Shown here one piece after another: positions 1 to 12,124 of a stretch of DNA of 64,000 nt. Location of the stretch: assembly GCA_910574455.1 (NCBI GenBank), contig CAJSYZ010000001.1, positions 1,781,424 through 1,845,423 of the forward strand, read 5' to 3'. Every line of letters begins with the position of its first letter. The stretch's first letter is position 1. The notes under the pieces are model-generated. The model was not told the DNA's origin, did no database searches, and worked only from the letters and a program-made list of their open reading frames with translations. This DNA comes from Trichaptum fuscoviolaceum. Lineage: Eukaryota > Basidiomycota > Agaricomycetes > Hymenochaetales > Trichaptaceae. A program made the translations under genes and the position numbers.

Positions 1-1599
1 TCTCCTGCACCCCCTTCGTCACCTTCTGCTCGGAAGTTCGAACGCTTCGCAAGCACTGGAGGAGGCCTCTTCCGGAAACCTAGCAAGCCTCTCCTGACTG
101 GCATAGCAGGAAACTCCGCTGCGAACAAGCGTGCCAGGCGTCCTACTATCTCTACGCTCGTGAGCAATGGACTTCAGTCTGCTTATCCCATCATGGACTC
201 TAAGAAGGACGACGAGGAAGACTTTACTATTCTTCCGCCTCCCAGGCGAGCGTTCTCAGCGATGATCGCTGTTGCTCCTTCATCTGATGACAACCAGTCT
301 GAGGGACCAGAAATGTCTTCCCCTGCTGCTCAAGCTTATGCAAAGCGTCAATCAATGCGGACTATCCGCAGACGCGACGGTACCGAGGACTTCCGACCTC
401 TGACCGGAGCAGGTATGATTCGAGAGCGTGAAATGAGTCCCGCAGTCCATTCTCCTCTTAGGAAGGCTGTTGGAAATTCTAACTCAGAAAGTCCGAGCTC
501 GCGCTGGATCAAGAATGCCGGGCTACCTGGATTCGGTGATAATGAAGCACATGGCAAGATCCTTCCTTGCGAAAAAGTCTCAGAAGATGGACTGATGCGC
601 ATCAACGTTCAGACTGTAAGTCCGCTATCTACTCCTCTGTCGATTATTTGTAACTCTCCTTGAATAGATGGATGACCTACTGAAAGGCAAGTTTGACCAC
701 AAGATAGCATCGTATCACGTCATCGATTGCCGCTTCGACTATGAGTACGAAGGTGGACACATTAAAGGGGCTGTCAATATCAATACGACGAATGAGATTG
801 AAGAATTCCTCTTGGGCGAGAAGGCACTCAAGCCTTCTCCTAGCTGCAGCGGAGACAATGCGAAAAAGACTATCTTAATCTTCCACTGCGAATTTAGCGC
901 TAAACGTGCTCCTACTTTGTACGTTGCCTTACCGAACGCCGGGAGCCACATCTGAAAGTTTGTTCTCTTTTTGTTTACAGCGCGAAGCATCTTCGTTCAA
1001 GGGACCGAGCGATGAATAACCACGTATATCCTCGCATTCATTACCCTGAGGTGTATATCCTTAGGGGTGGATATAGTCAATACTTCAACGATTCAGCACG
1101 ATTCTGCGAACCGCGTGGTTATGTCCGCATGGATGACCCGCATTACGCTCGTGACTGTCGCGAGGACCTTGGTCAGTTCCGCACGAAGACGCGTTTCGCA
1201 AGGACCAGAAGCTATGCTTATGGTGAGACCTCGAGATCAGTGCCCACATCTCAGCAGAATCAGTCATCGCAAAATCATCGCAATACAGCACCCAGTGGTG
1301 GGGGCGGTGTTACATCCCTTTTCGCAGCTGCGAATGCAGCACGCACGCGTCGTGCTGGCACTGTTGGCGAAAGTTCGGCCCCAGGGCTTTCAACGTTAGC
1401 TGAAGACATATTGGCTAATACTACTGGCAGTGACGATAGTTGTATTGGTGGTGTTGATGGAAGTCCATGCCCTCCTCCGACTGCTAAGGTAACTGCATCC
1501 GGGACAATGGCAATGGCAATGCTCAACGCTAGGAGGAATAGCGCAAGCTCGGGACGTGGACCTTTACAAAGAGCGCAGACGTTTGGACAATGCCGCTGA
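1..1599 (+). CDS. cdc25: CDC25-type M-phase inducer phosphatase (5' partial)
   Basis: Dual-specificity phosphatase that removes inhibitory phosphates from the mitotic cyclin-dependent kinase. The reading frame is open from base 1, so the N-terminus lies upstream of the window. Three exons fit: 1-615, 668-918 and 981-1599, with introns 616-667 and 919-980 (GTAAGT and GTACGT donors). The second exon opens the rhodanese/CDC25 fold (HVIDCRFDYEYEGGHIKGA) and carries the active-site loop HCEFSAKRAPT, which has the CX5R signature. Joining to exon 3 restores AKHLRSRDRA and then YPEVYILRGGY and a CEPRGYVRMDD stretch typical of the family. The N-terminal part is Ser/Pro-rich, as in the usual regulatory region, and the C-terminal tail after about base 1250 is low complexity. 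A GTG at 160 is inside the open frame and is not a start. Family assignment is firm; the 5' extent is unknown. Confidence 0.95.
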
Positions 1600-2632
1600 G
1601 CTATTTGTCAGTGCATTCGATGCTAGTTCATTTCAGAACCAGCCCTTTTCGAGTACCCAAACTTTCAACGAATTACTTTGATTTCAGACAAATCAAGAAC
1701 GAAGAACAACACCTAACAGACTGAAGAAACTAAACATCTCAACATACGCCCGTATTCATCAATCTCTCTATGCTTTTTTGACGACATCCAGGCCTACCCG
1801 AACTCATGGCGTATGCTGTCTGCCATGCTCGTCCACTCATTTGACCCCGCCGCTCTCTTGTATAACGTCACTTTCGACGCAACCCGACGATGTATCTATG
1901 AATATGCCACTTTCGCTGAGGCGCCGACGGTTCCTTGACTTGATCGTCGAACGCGTTGGCCTTCAGCTCCTCACGGACTACCCACCTACTTATACGGACA
2001 CTTTGTTTGAGTTTCTTCTATCCTATCATCGCTACTGTGCATTGCATACTTTCGAGATTGGCTCGTTCTGTTTCTACTAACCATCATTCGTCATTTCTGC
2101 CTCACATATTCTTTCTCGTATCTTTGCTTCCGTCTTGTAGAACTGCATTCTTCATATACCTTCTCCTTTCCTTCTACTTTTGCAGTTTCTAGTTCGTATC
2201 CATCATCTTGTGGTTTTGTTACCTGGTTTAATTATCAGGTGACAGCCTCTTGATTAACTTCCTTTTTCTCATTTTCCCATTTTCCCATTCTCTTTCTTTA
2301 TCCTAATCTATCATCTCATCACAACCATTCCACAGCCATCCCTCCGCATCCATCTTCGGAACAGTACATACATTCCATGTTCACCATCACATGACAAACC
2401 TGTAACCTTGTAGACACGTCGCCTTCGTTGGTGCGTAGTACATCAGGACATTCCACAACGACTCATGCATATTACGATGCAATCACAAGTATTTATACTA
2501 TTCTAACCCATTCCCTGTGTGCTTCTGCGTGGATGATGGAATTGCCTTTTCTGCAAGTAAAGTTTCACTGGTGTCCGAATCTGTGCCTATCTGTGCGTAC
2601 GAACTCAATCAGCAACTACAATCACCTTGGTG
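1600..2632. other. Intergenic region, no gene seen
   Basis: About 1 kb between the CDC25 stop and the esterase start. It is pyrimidine-rich on the plus strand from about 2040 to 2340 (long CT tracts), as is common upstream of fungal genes. Short open frames at 1778-2080 and 1956-2192 have no recognisable content. Probably the CDC25 3' UTR followed by the promoter of the next gene. Confidence 0.6.
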
Positions 2633-3619
2633 ATGACTGCATACGTCCAAGATGCGATTGTCCTCTTTGGAGATTCGATAACCCAGGGCGGATGGGCAGA
2701 AGGCGGAATCGCGCAGCGCTTAGCATGTAGGTCCAGATTTGGCCTCGCTTTTGCTTGCCGCCTTAACGTTATATTCTCTACAATAGATGACTATGCCCGG
2801 ATTTTCGACATTGTCAATCGCGGATTTAGTGGATATAACACGGACTGGGCAATTCCAGTGCTTGAACAGGTGACAATACAACCAGACCTGTATTGATTTT
2901 TTTTTTCTGATCTCACATGTACGTTTGCATATACCAGTGTCTGGCTAACAGATCCGACCAGCTGCACTCACCTAAAGTGCGGCTCCTGACAATTTGGTTC
3001 GGCGCAAATGATGCGTGCATCCCGTCGTCTAAGCAACATGTTCCCTTGGAAAGGTTTCAAAACAATCTTCTACAACTGATAGACATGGTGAAGTCACCCA
3101 CTTCACAGTGGTACTCGCCCGAGACGAAGATATTACTTATCACCCCACCGCCAATTAACACACACCAGTGGACCGCAGATCGCACATTCGACAATACCGC
3201 AGCATACGCACAAGCAGTGCGGGACGTCGGTGCCAAAGCAGGTGTACCATTAGTTGACGCTTGGCAGGCCATTTGGAATAGTGCCAGTCAAGATGAGCAG
3301 GCACTCAGTAAATATCTTAGCGATGGCCTCCATCTCACTTCGGTGGGTTATGGTGTAAGTTCGATTTACTTCTGCTACGCAAGGAGCGCACGCCGATCAG
3401 GTTCTCAAGGTTGTATACGATGAATTGAAGAAAACGATAAAAACTCATTACCCGGAGTTAGACAACGGAAAGCTCCAGACGGCATTCATTGCGTGCGTAG
3501 ACATTTGGTTTATAAAGCTCTGACTGCGTTATCTGATAAGGTACAATTCGTAAAGATGGGATCAAATAGATCCGAAGAACCCGCGAGCAAGTTTGGAGAA
3601 GAGGAGCGTCGATGCATGA
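2633..3619 (+). CDS. IAH1: SGNH/GDSL esterase, isoamyl acetate-hydrolysing (Iah1-like)
   Basis: Predicted SGNH-fold carboxylester hydrolase that cleaves acetate esters. Block I, with the nucleophile Ser, is VLFGDSITQGGW at residues ~10-21. The Gly/Asn oxyanion blocks follow as NRGFSGYNTDW and IWFGANDAC. The catalytic Asp-His pair is in SDGLHLTSVGY. Five exons fit: 2633-2726, 2787-2869, 2962-3354, 3401-3492 and 3556-3619, giving 241 aa, a normal length for the family. The last exon restores the conserved tail WDQIDPKNPRAS. The 3' splice site of intron 2 is ambiguous: 2938 would also keep the frame and add eight residues. ATG 2633 is chosen because block I begins a few residues later. The stop lies only 54 bases from the stop of SEN34 on the other strand, so the transcripts probably overlap at their 3' ends. 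Confidence 0.9.
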
Positions 3620-3672
3620 GTAAATGACATCAATCAGAAAGAAACATTACTATTTGTACCAATACAGTAAAC

Positions 3673-4807
3673 TCATCCAAATCCAGACCATTCAAGTGAA
3701 TAAACGTCAACTTTCTTCGTGGCTTCGTCCCATGTACACAAGAGGTGTGCTTTCTTTGTCGCGGTCCCTAGCCGCCCGTGCGCAACGAATTCCATAGGCC
3801 GAATTGGTGTCGAGGATGACGTCAATACTGAAGCCGTAAAGTGAGAGTGATATCTCAGAGGATCGCCTGTCTCAAAATGTAAGCCATTCATTTGTAAAAA
3901 AGGGGCATTTAAAATCAGCGATTCTGAGAAACAAGGGACGAACGAACCAGGATACACCAGGAATTCTCCTCCGAACTTTATTCCGCACCCCATGTAGTAT
4001 CCTTTCTCCCATAGATGTCGAAAAACGGCGCACCGGGCACGCTCTTCCGCTGTAGATGGATATGACCATAGACCCGCTTCTCGAGCTTCATCTATCGTAG
4101 AATAGCTACTCTCTGTTGGCCGGTACCATTCAAGAGGTGTAGAAGTAGTTGGAATAACAACATTGTAGATATTCGTGGATATTGATGTAGAAGCAGGAGA
4201 TGATGGTCTCAGCGGGTCCTGTATGACCGACACGTCAATAAAGTTCAAGTCTCCTGAAGTCGAGGTTTTGGCTAGCGCAGCTGCGCGCTTTTCTTGCCTT
4301 TCACGTCGCTTTCTGAGTGCCTCTTCTGTGCTACCTCTATTAGCAGCTTCGCCCCCTTTAGACCCTTCTCTCTGGACGGAACTTTGTATTTCAGCGAGTC
4401 TACGCTTGGTGTTCCATTTGACCTTTTCTTCCTGCGATGGACTCCGATGTGCCTCGTAGTCATCAATAAGGACAGCCGAGCCTACCAGCCCGATAAAGTA
4501 AGCTACACCATCGGATTAAAATTGGAAAAACAAATTCACACCCACCATTTTCGACGAGAAAAACAACTTCCTCGGGCATTAGCAGAAGAGGTACACCAAG
4601 AAACACGTTCTGCTGAGCTAAGTGAGGCAGAGTTCCAGCAAGCACTCCGCAGATATGATATTCCGAGCGTAATCGCCGGATATCTGCCCTTCGCCGGTTG
4701 AGTGTAAAGTATCATTAAGTTTCGAGGACTGCCTCACCATTGACATCCCAAACGTAAGCATTATTGTTAGATATCCGTAGCTCTATCTTGTCGGACTGAT
4801 GGGTCAT
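3673..4807 (-). CDS. SEN34: tRNA-splicing endonuclease subunit Sen34
   Basis: Catalytic subunit of the nuclear tRNA-intron endonuclease, which in this family cleaves the 3' splice site. Four exons on the minus strand (4807-4738, 4683-4546, 4481-3948, 3866-3673) give 311 aa. The N-terminal domain reads NAYVWDVN, then CGVLAGTLPHLAQQNVFLG and LLLMPEEVVFLVENG. A charged linker rich in Arg, Lys and Glu follows. The C-terminal nuclease domain contains GYYMGCGIKFGGEFLVYPG and, across an 81-nt intron, GDPLRYHSHF. These supply the catalytic Tyr and His; the third residue is probably a Lys in TKKAHL. All splice junctions use GT-AG and keep frame. An intron-containing tRNA, a natural substrate, lies at 57.4 kb in this window. 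Confidence 0.93.
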
Positions 4808-7563
4808 AGTAAACAGAGAGATGGCTGCCAAACGGTAGTTGGTGAATCCACAGATGATGCGGTAAAAGAATAGCCTACGCAGTTATGTTGCTCAGCTAAC
4901 TGTGTAGATTATTTCGGATGAGAAGATCAGTTAGCTAAACAATTGCCTTGGCAAAAGAGTTGCCAAAGGGTCGTCAGTAGTACTTCGTCAACTCGTTCTG
5001 AGTCAAAAATCAGGATTTAGTAGCCCTTGCACTGAAATACTGATCGTGCGAATTTTATGCTTAAAATATCAACTTCAAGTTGAACCTCGAAGAATCACTC
5101 CGAGTCCACTGGCACTGGCAGTGGCTGTTCCGAGTCAAATCTTCACAGTCACATATGGAAATTTCAAGCATGTATAAATTCCATTTCTTTATTTCCATGG
5201 ATAACGAGCTCACACTCTCCCTTCTGCGCAGGTACTTTCTATAACTACTTGAACTCAATACAAATTGCTATCCTGCCCCCACCCTCCGAGTCCTGTGAAA
5301 GCGAAACTGCCTTAAATGACCTGGCACTGGGCTATCACTGGGCACCTTCGTGCACGCTTCACGGGATTAATCGCCTCCAAGTAGTCTTTCGTTACTTATT
5401 GTGCCCCGCGCCATGCGTCAGATAGAGCCTCTGCTCATTTTTGACCCTACCTTTATATGGTGTTCAAGTTCGTTCCATATGCTCAAACCAACCAACAAGG
5501 TATCCTATTTCGCTCTACATACATTTGCGAATCGATTGACTTTGTCTCAAGCCCCTTTATGCCGAATCCTTGCAAATGCCGTTGCACCACAAGGGCCTAC
5601 ACTCTTTCAAGGTCAACTGATCGGACAATTTCGAAGCTATGAAGATTTACTTCTAGAATCTGCTTCCTTTCCGACAAAGTACGGATCCAGAGGTGATGGC
5701 ATCTTTGCATGTCCAATTTGACCGAAATGTCGATCCCGGGTGAGTAGAGTCACTGTGAAAAGCCTGCCAGGTACACGGTTCACCTAATTTATCTGATGGA
5801 CAGTCGCAAACGCTTCCGGGTTACCGACAAATGACCTTTGCTGACCCAAATACGCATGATTGTGCTATGAGAAAAGGCGTTTACCACCCTCGCACTTCCA
5901 AGACAGCGCTGTTTTCTTCATCTCGGTACGCGGGAAAAGTACGTAAAATCATTTGCTTTATTTGTATCTCACTTTCGTTTCCCTCGGATACTACATAGTA
6001 TGCAGGGACAACCGCACCCACGCCATTCCTTCCATCCCCTTAAGCAAGGTGTGGCGTACCAGAAGGCTCCGCAGGTCTGGGGCCGTACCTCTTAGAAGAC
6101 TGCAAGCTTAAGTCTCACTGAAGATTGAGGTTGTCAAATGTCTTGAAGAACTTCCAAGGATCAATCCAAGTTCTTATGAGCGCTTAACTGCTGGAGATGG
6201 TTATCTGTTTTTATGCCGCAGCCATCACATGGACACAGCAAGAAACTCTAGAGCTGCCTCGCGGTAAGGTACGTACGGTTTTGCTCTGAGTTGGACAGCA
6301 GATTACTGATCTAGCTACATGCGGATAGAGGGGTAGAACATCATCAATCATCAATTCACTGCAGGATGGTCTTAGCTCAACCGTGTTATGACCATCCAGA
6401 CAAGATGCGCCGGAGCCAGTGAACTCGGCATCTTATCCAATACAGTTCTGGTAAGGCTCGGGCAAAGAGGCTCGTTCCAGCATGTGCAACGTTTTGGGGC
6501 CCTTCAAAGAGTTCAAGAAGTGCGACAGTCGGACACAACGCCCTTTCTCGGCGCTCAATTGACTTTCTATCGAGATGTTCAACGAACATCCAGTCATTGC
6601 ATCGGCTGGTTCTTGATCTGGTCAGATTTCTCGTACGTCGATAATCCCCAGAAGCTTCTGACTCAATAATTGTGTATTTGTCACCGTTTGGTTAGATGTG
6701 CGGAGTTGAGTTTTTAAACTCGGCTCATCCCCCCCTCCGACCGCCTCGGCATTGCAACAGGATTACCTTGTTGGCTGTACTGTATTAACCTACCTCTCCA
6801 CAACTGTACACCATACGTAACTGCCGCCGTCAACGCAAGATCAAGTCGGTTATGAAGGGTACTCATTTATCTGAAACTGTAATGTGTCGCCATACGCCGG
6901 GGAGACGGGGTTTTCAGGCAGGGGGGGTCGATGAAAAGATACAAATCCTCCTCCTTATATCTCAGGTCAACTCCCAGACACCCTCGTACGGCGTGAATGG
7001 TATCCCTCGAACATTAAATCCATGGTGAGGATGCAAATTAAATCACTACATGGCAAAATAGCCACAGAGACTTTGCCAGCTTCGCTCGCCAAGTACACCA
7101 ATGCTTGTCGTTCAGCTTCGGGATTCAATCAGCCAAACAAAGGTTGTCACTGGCAGTGGGCCGCGTGCCGTGTTCCGAAGGGGTGAAATCACCGGGGGAA
7201 CGTCACGGTGGCCCTATGTCTAATAAAAATACCGGAAAATTTGTTCATCAGCGAGTACAGAAATTAAGGAGTATTTGAAACAACTTAAGATCCATAGAGC
7301 CTACCTTAAGGAGGAACAGGTCGTCATCGAGATACACGCCAAACGCTGTCAATAATATTTCTTCGAGGATTTGTTAGGAATCGGGTAATCTAACGAGTGT
7401 GATAAAAAAGGGAATAATAGGTTCCGAGTCTAACTTAAATTTGAATGATCGGCATACTCCGATCCCTAGCATGATGCAAGGAAAATTCTATTTTACGTGT
7501 ATTTTCTATTTCCTCCTGATCCACAGCGACAAATTTCTCGCTAGCATCCTCGGTCGATAAGGT
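4808..7563. other. Gene-poor stretch, nothing recognised
   Basis: About 2.75 kb without a protein I can name. The longest open frame (5401-5721, +, 106 aa) has no recognisable motif and fungal-type splicing does not extend it convincingly. I saw no terminal repeats, reverse transcriptase or transposase motifs and no tRNA-like fold. Base composition is more AT-rich than the surrounding genes. Could hold a decayed element, a non-coding transcript or long promoters of the divergent SEN34 and GCIP-like genes. Confidence 0.5.
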
Positions 7564-8857
7564 ATGTCTGATAAAAGCAAAGGTGCGAATGCTATACTCT
7601 CTCGTGGATTTGCTTGACGGGTCTTTTCAGTGCAGCTCTTGCTTTTCTCCAAGTTGCATACAGTACATGTTCGGCCGCACAAGATGCTTTAACCGACAAG
7701 GAACCCGACAACAAGCCACATGAAACAGGAGAGGACGCCTCAGTTGATGTCTTGTTGAAGGACTACACGTCCCTGCTTTCACTTATCTATCAAAACACAT
7801 CAAAGTTATCTATCGCACTCAAACCGAGCAGCCCGACGTATTCCGCTTCAACCTCTCCGCTGAAGGAGCTCACTCAATACGTGGACGCGTTGGCATCGTG
7901 CGCGTGTACTCTGGAAGCCTCTAACCATGGGAAGACTCTCGTCAAAGAAGTCCGTTGGTCTGCAGAGGAGGTTATTGGCGCTCTTCAAGCACTCCTCGGG
8001 GTTTTCATTACGGACGCGGAATTGCCGAGGACGGGCGCAGCAGATTCGTATTTAGTCAAGACTGGCACAGTGCACGCAGCTATCGATCGCGCTAAGGCTG
8101 TCTCGCGCTCAAATGTGGAGGCAGTAAAGCGACGTTGGGAAGGCGATCTAGGCGGCATTGGGGATTGCGTGGAGGAAGTGCAGGAGATGGTTGACGACGA
8201 AGATAACCGAAGCGAGGAGGAGGATACCGACACTGATGGCGACGCTGACGGCTTTACGCAGGACGATGGGTGGGGGGACCTCGGTGTCGAACTTTCGTCG
8301 ACCAACCTTTCTGTCAAGGCAACTGCTGAGGAGCTAGCACGGCTTAAATCCGTTAGGCGATTCCTTCCTTTCGTTCTTTTAACTTATTGAATTCTCTTCA
8401 TGAACAGGCCCGCAACCTGTTGAAATTCATTCAGGCTCTGCAAAAGCGTATTCTATCGTCGCTCCTCACCTCTCAACGCATTCTTGAATCCCCGCGGCCC
8501 AGTAGTCTCGATGACCTCCTATCACATTCAAGCTCGCTTCTGAAAGCTTCGGATGACCTTGTGCACGCGCTCTATCTTCCTCAGAATTTGGAAATCTTGA
8601 TGGCCCGCGTTAAAACCTATAGATCGATTGTAGAAGATCTGCGTGGAGTTCTTGTTTCCTTTGCACTTGCTTCCTGCGCCGACCCCGCCGGTGAACTTTC
8701 ACGGGAAGTCGCTCTACTCAGTATACAATTGGACGGCCGGGGCGAGAAGATGGCAAAAGAGCGCAGGTGGTTTGATGCTTGTTTCTCGCAAATTTTCCGA
8801 ACCACAGACGCAATTTCAAGCACGGGAGGTGAGGCAGAATCTCGAGAGGTGCCATGA
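7564..8857 (+). CDS. GCIP / cyclin-D1-binding protein 1-like protein
   Basis: Helical protein resembling the Grap2 and cyclin-D-interacting (GCIP, CCNDBP1) family, whose animal members bind cyclins and repress transcription; the fungal role is unknown. The proposed model has a tiny first exon (7564-7582, MSDKSK plus one base), then 7636-8351 and 8408-8857, giving 394 aa. All junctions are GT-AG and in frame. Family-like features are an N-terminal helical half (LAFLQVAYSTC, LKELTQYVDALASCACTLE, VKEVRWSAEEVIGALQALL), an acidic linker around residues 195-225 (runs of Asp/Glu), and a second helical half starting ARNLLKFIQALQKRI. The first exon is the weakest part of the model, because its 3' splice site (TGCAG at 7631-7635) was chosen to keep frame. 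Family call is by overall pattern and not by a catalytic motif. Confidence 0.7.
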
Positions 8858-11415
8858 CTCATGGTTAATGATACACTGACGCGTATAATGCACATGAATT
8901 CAAGATTTATAGCTCAGCGGCCATGTGTTAGTGGAGCTGGCTCTCAGGCTATCTTCTTTCATGCTTTCCTGTACCGGTAAATATTGCTTAGTGACACATT
9001 TATTACCGCAGCTGTTACTATTCCCTCCTTCGACACGTACACCAATTTCCGTGCAAAAACAATTATAGTGCTATAGGTCTAAGGCGGAAGCGAAGAAATG
9101 ACCTGGGAGAAGCTCTGGTGGGTGCTGGTCCGTGCATAGACTGGTTTCGCAAGATACACACGGTCGCAATGGCCCATGTTCGTGCAACAGGAGCTTTTTC
9201 ATTGGACCTCATGTCACCGACTTTTATCTCGCACAGGTGCTTCGTTTGACTATGACGACGCTTCACTGATGGCGCTTTCTGGACGCCTAATATGTTTTAG
9301 TGTAAACCTTTGGATGTCTTTCGAGGCAACCTTACACCTTACACGTCTTCGCGCATCTTCTACTGATCGACTTGTGGTTAGTCTGTCACTATTCTTCGGA
9401 ATAAAGGACGTTGAGCGTTCCGTCTGAAGCTCGGGCTTGGTCTGAATACTCCGTCGATGTATCGAAGCCCAGGATAAGATTTTTCTGTAAGGTTGGGCGT
9501 ATATCCATGTGGTTACCAGTGCCGAAGCACTGAATCTGCACACGTGTTCGATGAGAGGGGGGCAAAGTAGATCCGTGGTATGTCGTTGACCGGTTCCTAG
9601 AGCTTCTCCTTGCAAACTCACCCAGTATGTTGTTCATGTGTTGCCGTCAGGTTGCTCAGGCCACGATGCAAGCCAATCGGGGACAAATGCAGATAAATCC
9701 ACATTTGAAACTACATCCTTTCAGTGAGCTTGGCGAAGTACTGTAAGATTCAACCCTGACAAAGAGGCTATCACGAAGAAGCGACGTGGGTATCCTTTCT
9801 GAACTGAGTCAGTCATCTGGCACCAGAGATTTATTGACAACCTCCAGACAAAAGAGATCGGAAAATTGCAGCATGGTTGCTGCACAGATCGGTAGCGCAA
9901 CTCTGACTGGACCTGGTGTCTTCGGGATAAAAGTTCACGGTCCGTTGCTCCAACTGGCAGTATCTGAAAACGAAAATTAAAGGGTGAATTGCTGGTCCCG
10001 GCCAGCAGCTGCTAACCATAAAAGTGTGCAATGCTACAGTCAGCAATCACTGTTGGCGAGATTAATCGGGGACAGATTTATGTAAATTAGGTAGCCGAAC
10101 ACCAGACCGGGCGGGAGCAAAACGCATTCGGTATCAGATCTTTTAAAAGTAAGTAAATCTCGGTCCTCACATCGGGCCACGGTCAAATCGCACTGTAGAC
10201 ATGCGGCATGGCGTTCACCGAGTTGCCCATTCAGGTTCCTACATCAGGCCTGGGTCTCAGGCCCAGCAATCTTCCAGCATGCAGCGCAATAAGTCCGGAT
10301 ACGACATACACACCCACTGAAATCTTTAATCCCTTCAAGAGCTAATAAATGACTGGACAGTAGGACATTTATCTTTTACTTGCCCCATATCGGTAGATCT
10401 GACGTTCCTCTGCTTCCTCTGCTTTGGCTGACACGTGTGAAACCACATACAATCGTGTAAACGTCAATTTCGCTTCGACTGTCTCTCTAGATTTCTAGAT
10501 TTCTATGGGCGGCACACATCTACCTGACAATGTGCCGATGGCCAAATTACGCATGGTTGTGGTCAGGTGCCAATCTCCTACTCGTTCGTAATACAGACGT
10601 ACGAGCGTAGGCGCCTTTGCGTTGCTGCTTATCGTCACCTTCACCGGTCCTTCGAAAATCTTCTTAAGCCTTTCTTCGGACAACCGTTTTGCGGTTGCGC
10701 AAAGCCGAGGCTTGGTTTCGAATGGTTGTGTATGACGATGCTGTCACCTAATCAATTTGTGGCCAGGTATGTACCCGAATCCAAACTCCTGGCAAATCGC
10801 TGACTGCATGTAGGGCTTGCATCTCCTGAACGTCGAGTCAAATCGATAGCTGATGTTCTACTGGACCTTTCTTCCCGGCCTCTCGACACCGACTAGCGTC
10901 AGTCGCATTTCCCTCCGTCGGAATCAGCCCTGCTCTTCTGACCCATTTGCGCTGTCAGCACACGATAAATCTCCACTGAAAAGACGCGCAATCGGTCCGT
11001 TTAAGCTTTAACAACTCCATCCCCCGTTTCATTCAGCCACGATCACTTGCCACAAAAACAAGTCGCGAGATCTTGCAATTTTCGGATACTTCACGGCCGG
11101 GTGTACCCACTGCATCGTCCATAGCTTGTCGGGTCAATCGTGCTGCTGTAGCCCCTTAGCCTCGTGGTTCGTGCCTGCACAGTGTACGAGAAGGGCGCCT
11201 GATTTGAATGCGCTCCTCTTACTGCGTGTCCTGCTAAGCCCTCTTAAGGACCAGACCTCGCGCCCCAACTTCCTACCTCCGCCGACACGTCCCTCCTTGC
11301 AGCGCATTTCTTGCGTATCTCTATTCCTCGCCGCTTCTCTATCCGTGGACGGGGCATCTTTTGCATTCGATACATTGATTCTTCATCCAAACCCATCAAC
11401 ACTCCATTCTTCACC
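8858..11415. other. Gene-poor stretch, nothing recognised
   Basis: About 2.5 kb between the GCIP-like gene and the small Cys-rich gene. Open frames are short (up to about 123 aa) and on both strands, with no domain, signal peptide or coherent splice model. No inverted or direct terminal repeats were noticed. The last 400 bases are pyrimidine-rich and look like promoter and 5' UTR for the gene starting at 11416. Confidence 0.5.
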
Positions 11416-11901
11416 ATGTGGTAAGCACCCTCCCATGGCCAGCTTCTTGCGCGTCTGTGTGCTGACCGAAGGCCGCCGGGCTTACATAGTCACCGTATCC
11501 TTCGATATATATTAAATACGCAATGTACACACAAGACGTTTACGGGGGACACGATGATCGACTGCCAGGACCCAACCTGCGGTAACAGTAGAGCACATCC
11601 GGCGAATTGTCTCAATTGCACACACAACAGGTGGTTCGGGTGAGTTGCGATTCGTTCCTTGAATTGTCAGACTTCTTGCCCCTTCTCTTCCTCGCGTCCC
11701 TGTAGATCCTTCTCCTTCGTCACTGACAAGCTTCTCCACATGCACCGCCTTGACCTCATGGGCCTCACGGGATTGATCCTTACGTCCACCTCCCACCCTA
11801 CAGTAAACCCGAAAGGGTCATCACACAAGAAGTCGACCAGCGATGTGCAAACTGCCAACAAGCTTAAAAGCTTAACTCACGTTTGCAACGATTCTGTTTA
11901 A
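11416..11901 (+). CDS. Small Cys-rich orphan protein of a mushroom-specific type
   Basis: Function unknown. Splicing 11416-11420 to 11490-11639 to 11706-11901 gives about 116 aa with GT-AG junctions throughout. The N-terminal half has the spacing MC, then C-x-H, then DC-x4-C-x2-S-x2-H-x3-C-x2-C (visible as CTHKTF, IDCQDPTCGNSRAHPANCLNC). This resembles a group of short uncharacterised proteins that I remember as common in agaricomycete genomes and that may bind zinc. No signal peptide is evident. The first exon is only five bases (ATG plus two). The third exon is uncertain: an alternative acceptor at 11670 gives a different, shorter C-terminus. It stands alone next to a gene-poor region, as orphan genes often do. 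Confidence 0.45.
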
Positions 11902-12124
11902 TGATCGCCTCTGATCCACACTCAATTTCCTCGAGATCGGACACGTCACCCGTCTTTATTCGTCTCCTCACCCGCCCATGCACGCATCGCAACGACGCTA
12001 TCCATACACTCGTGGCCTCCCCCAGCTCAACTTTCTTCGCTAAATGTACATTCGGAGGATCCACTTTCAACTCAGCTTTCTATTATGTACAGTGTTCTAA
12101 CATCGGCATTCTCATGAATATAAT

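Noticed and set aside
160..663. GTG at 160 as start of the first gene
   Set aside because: The frame is open from base 1 and the CDC25 regulatory region extends upstream, so the gene is simply cut by the window edge.
4808..7563. Transposon remnant
   Set aside because: No reverse transcriptase, integrase or transposase motif and no terminal repeats could be seen by eye; a repeat library search would be decisive.
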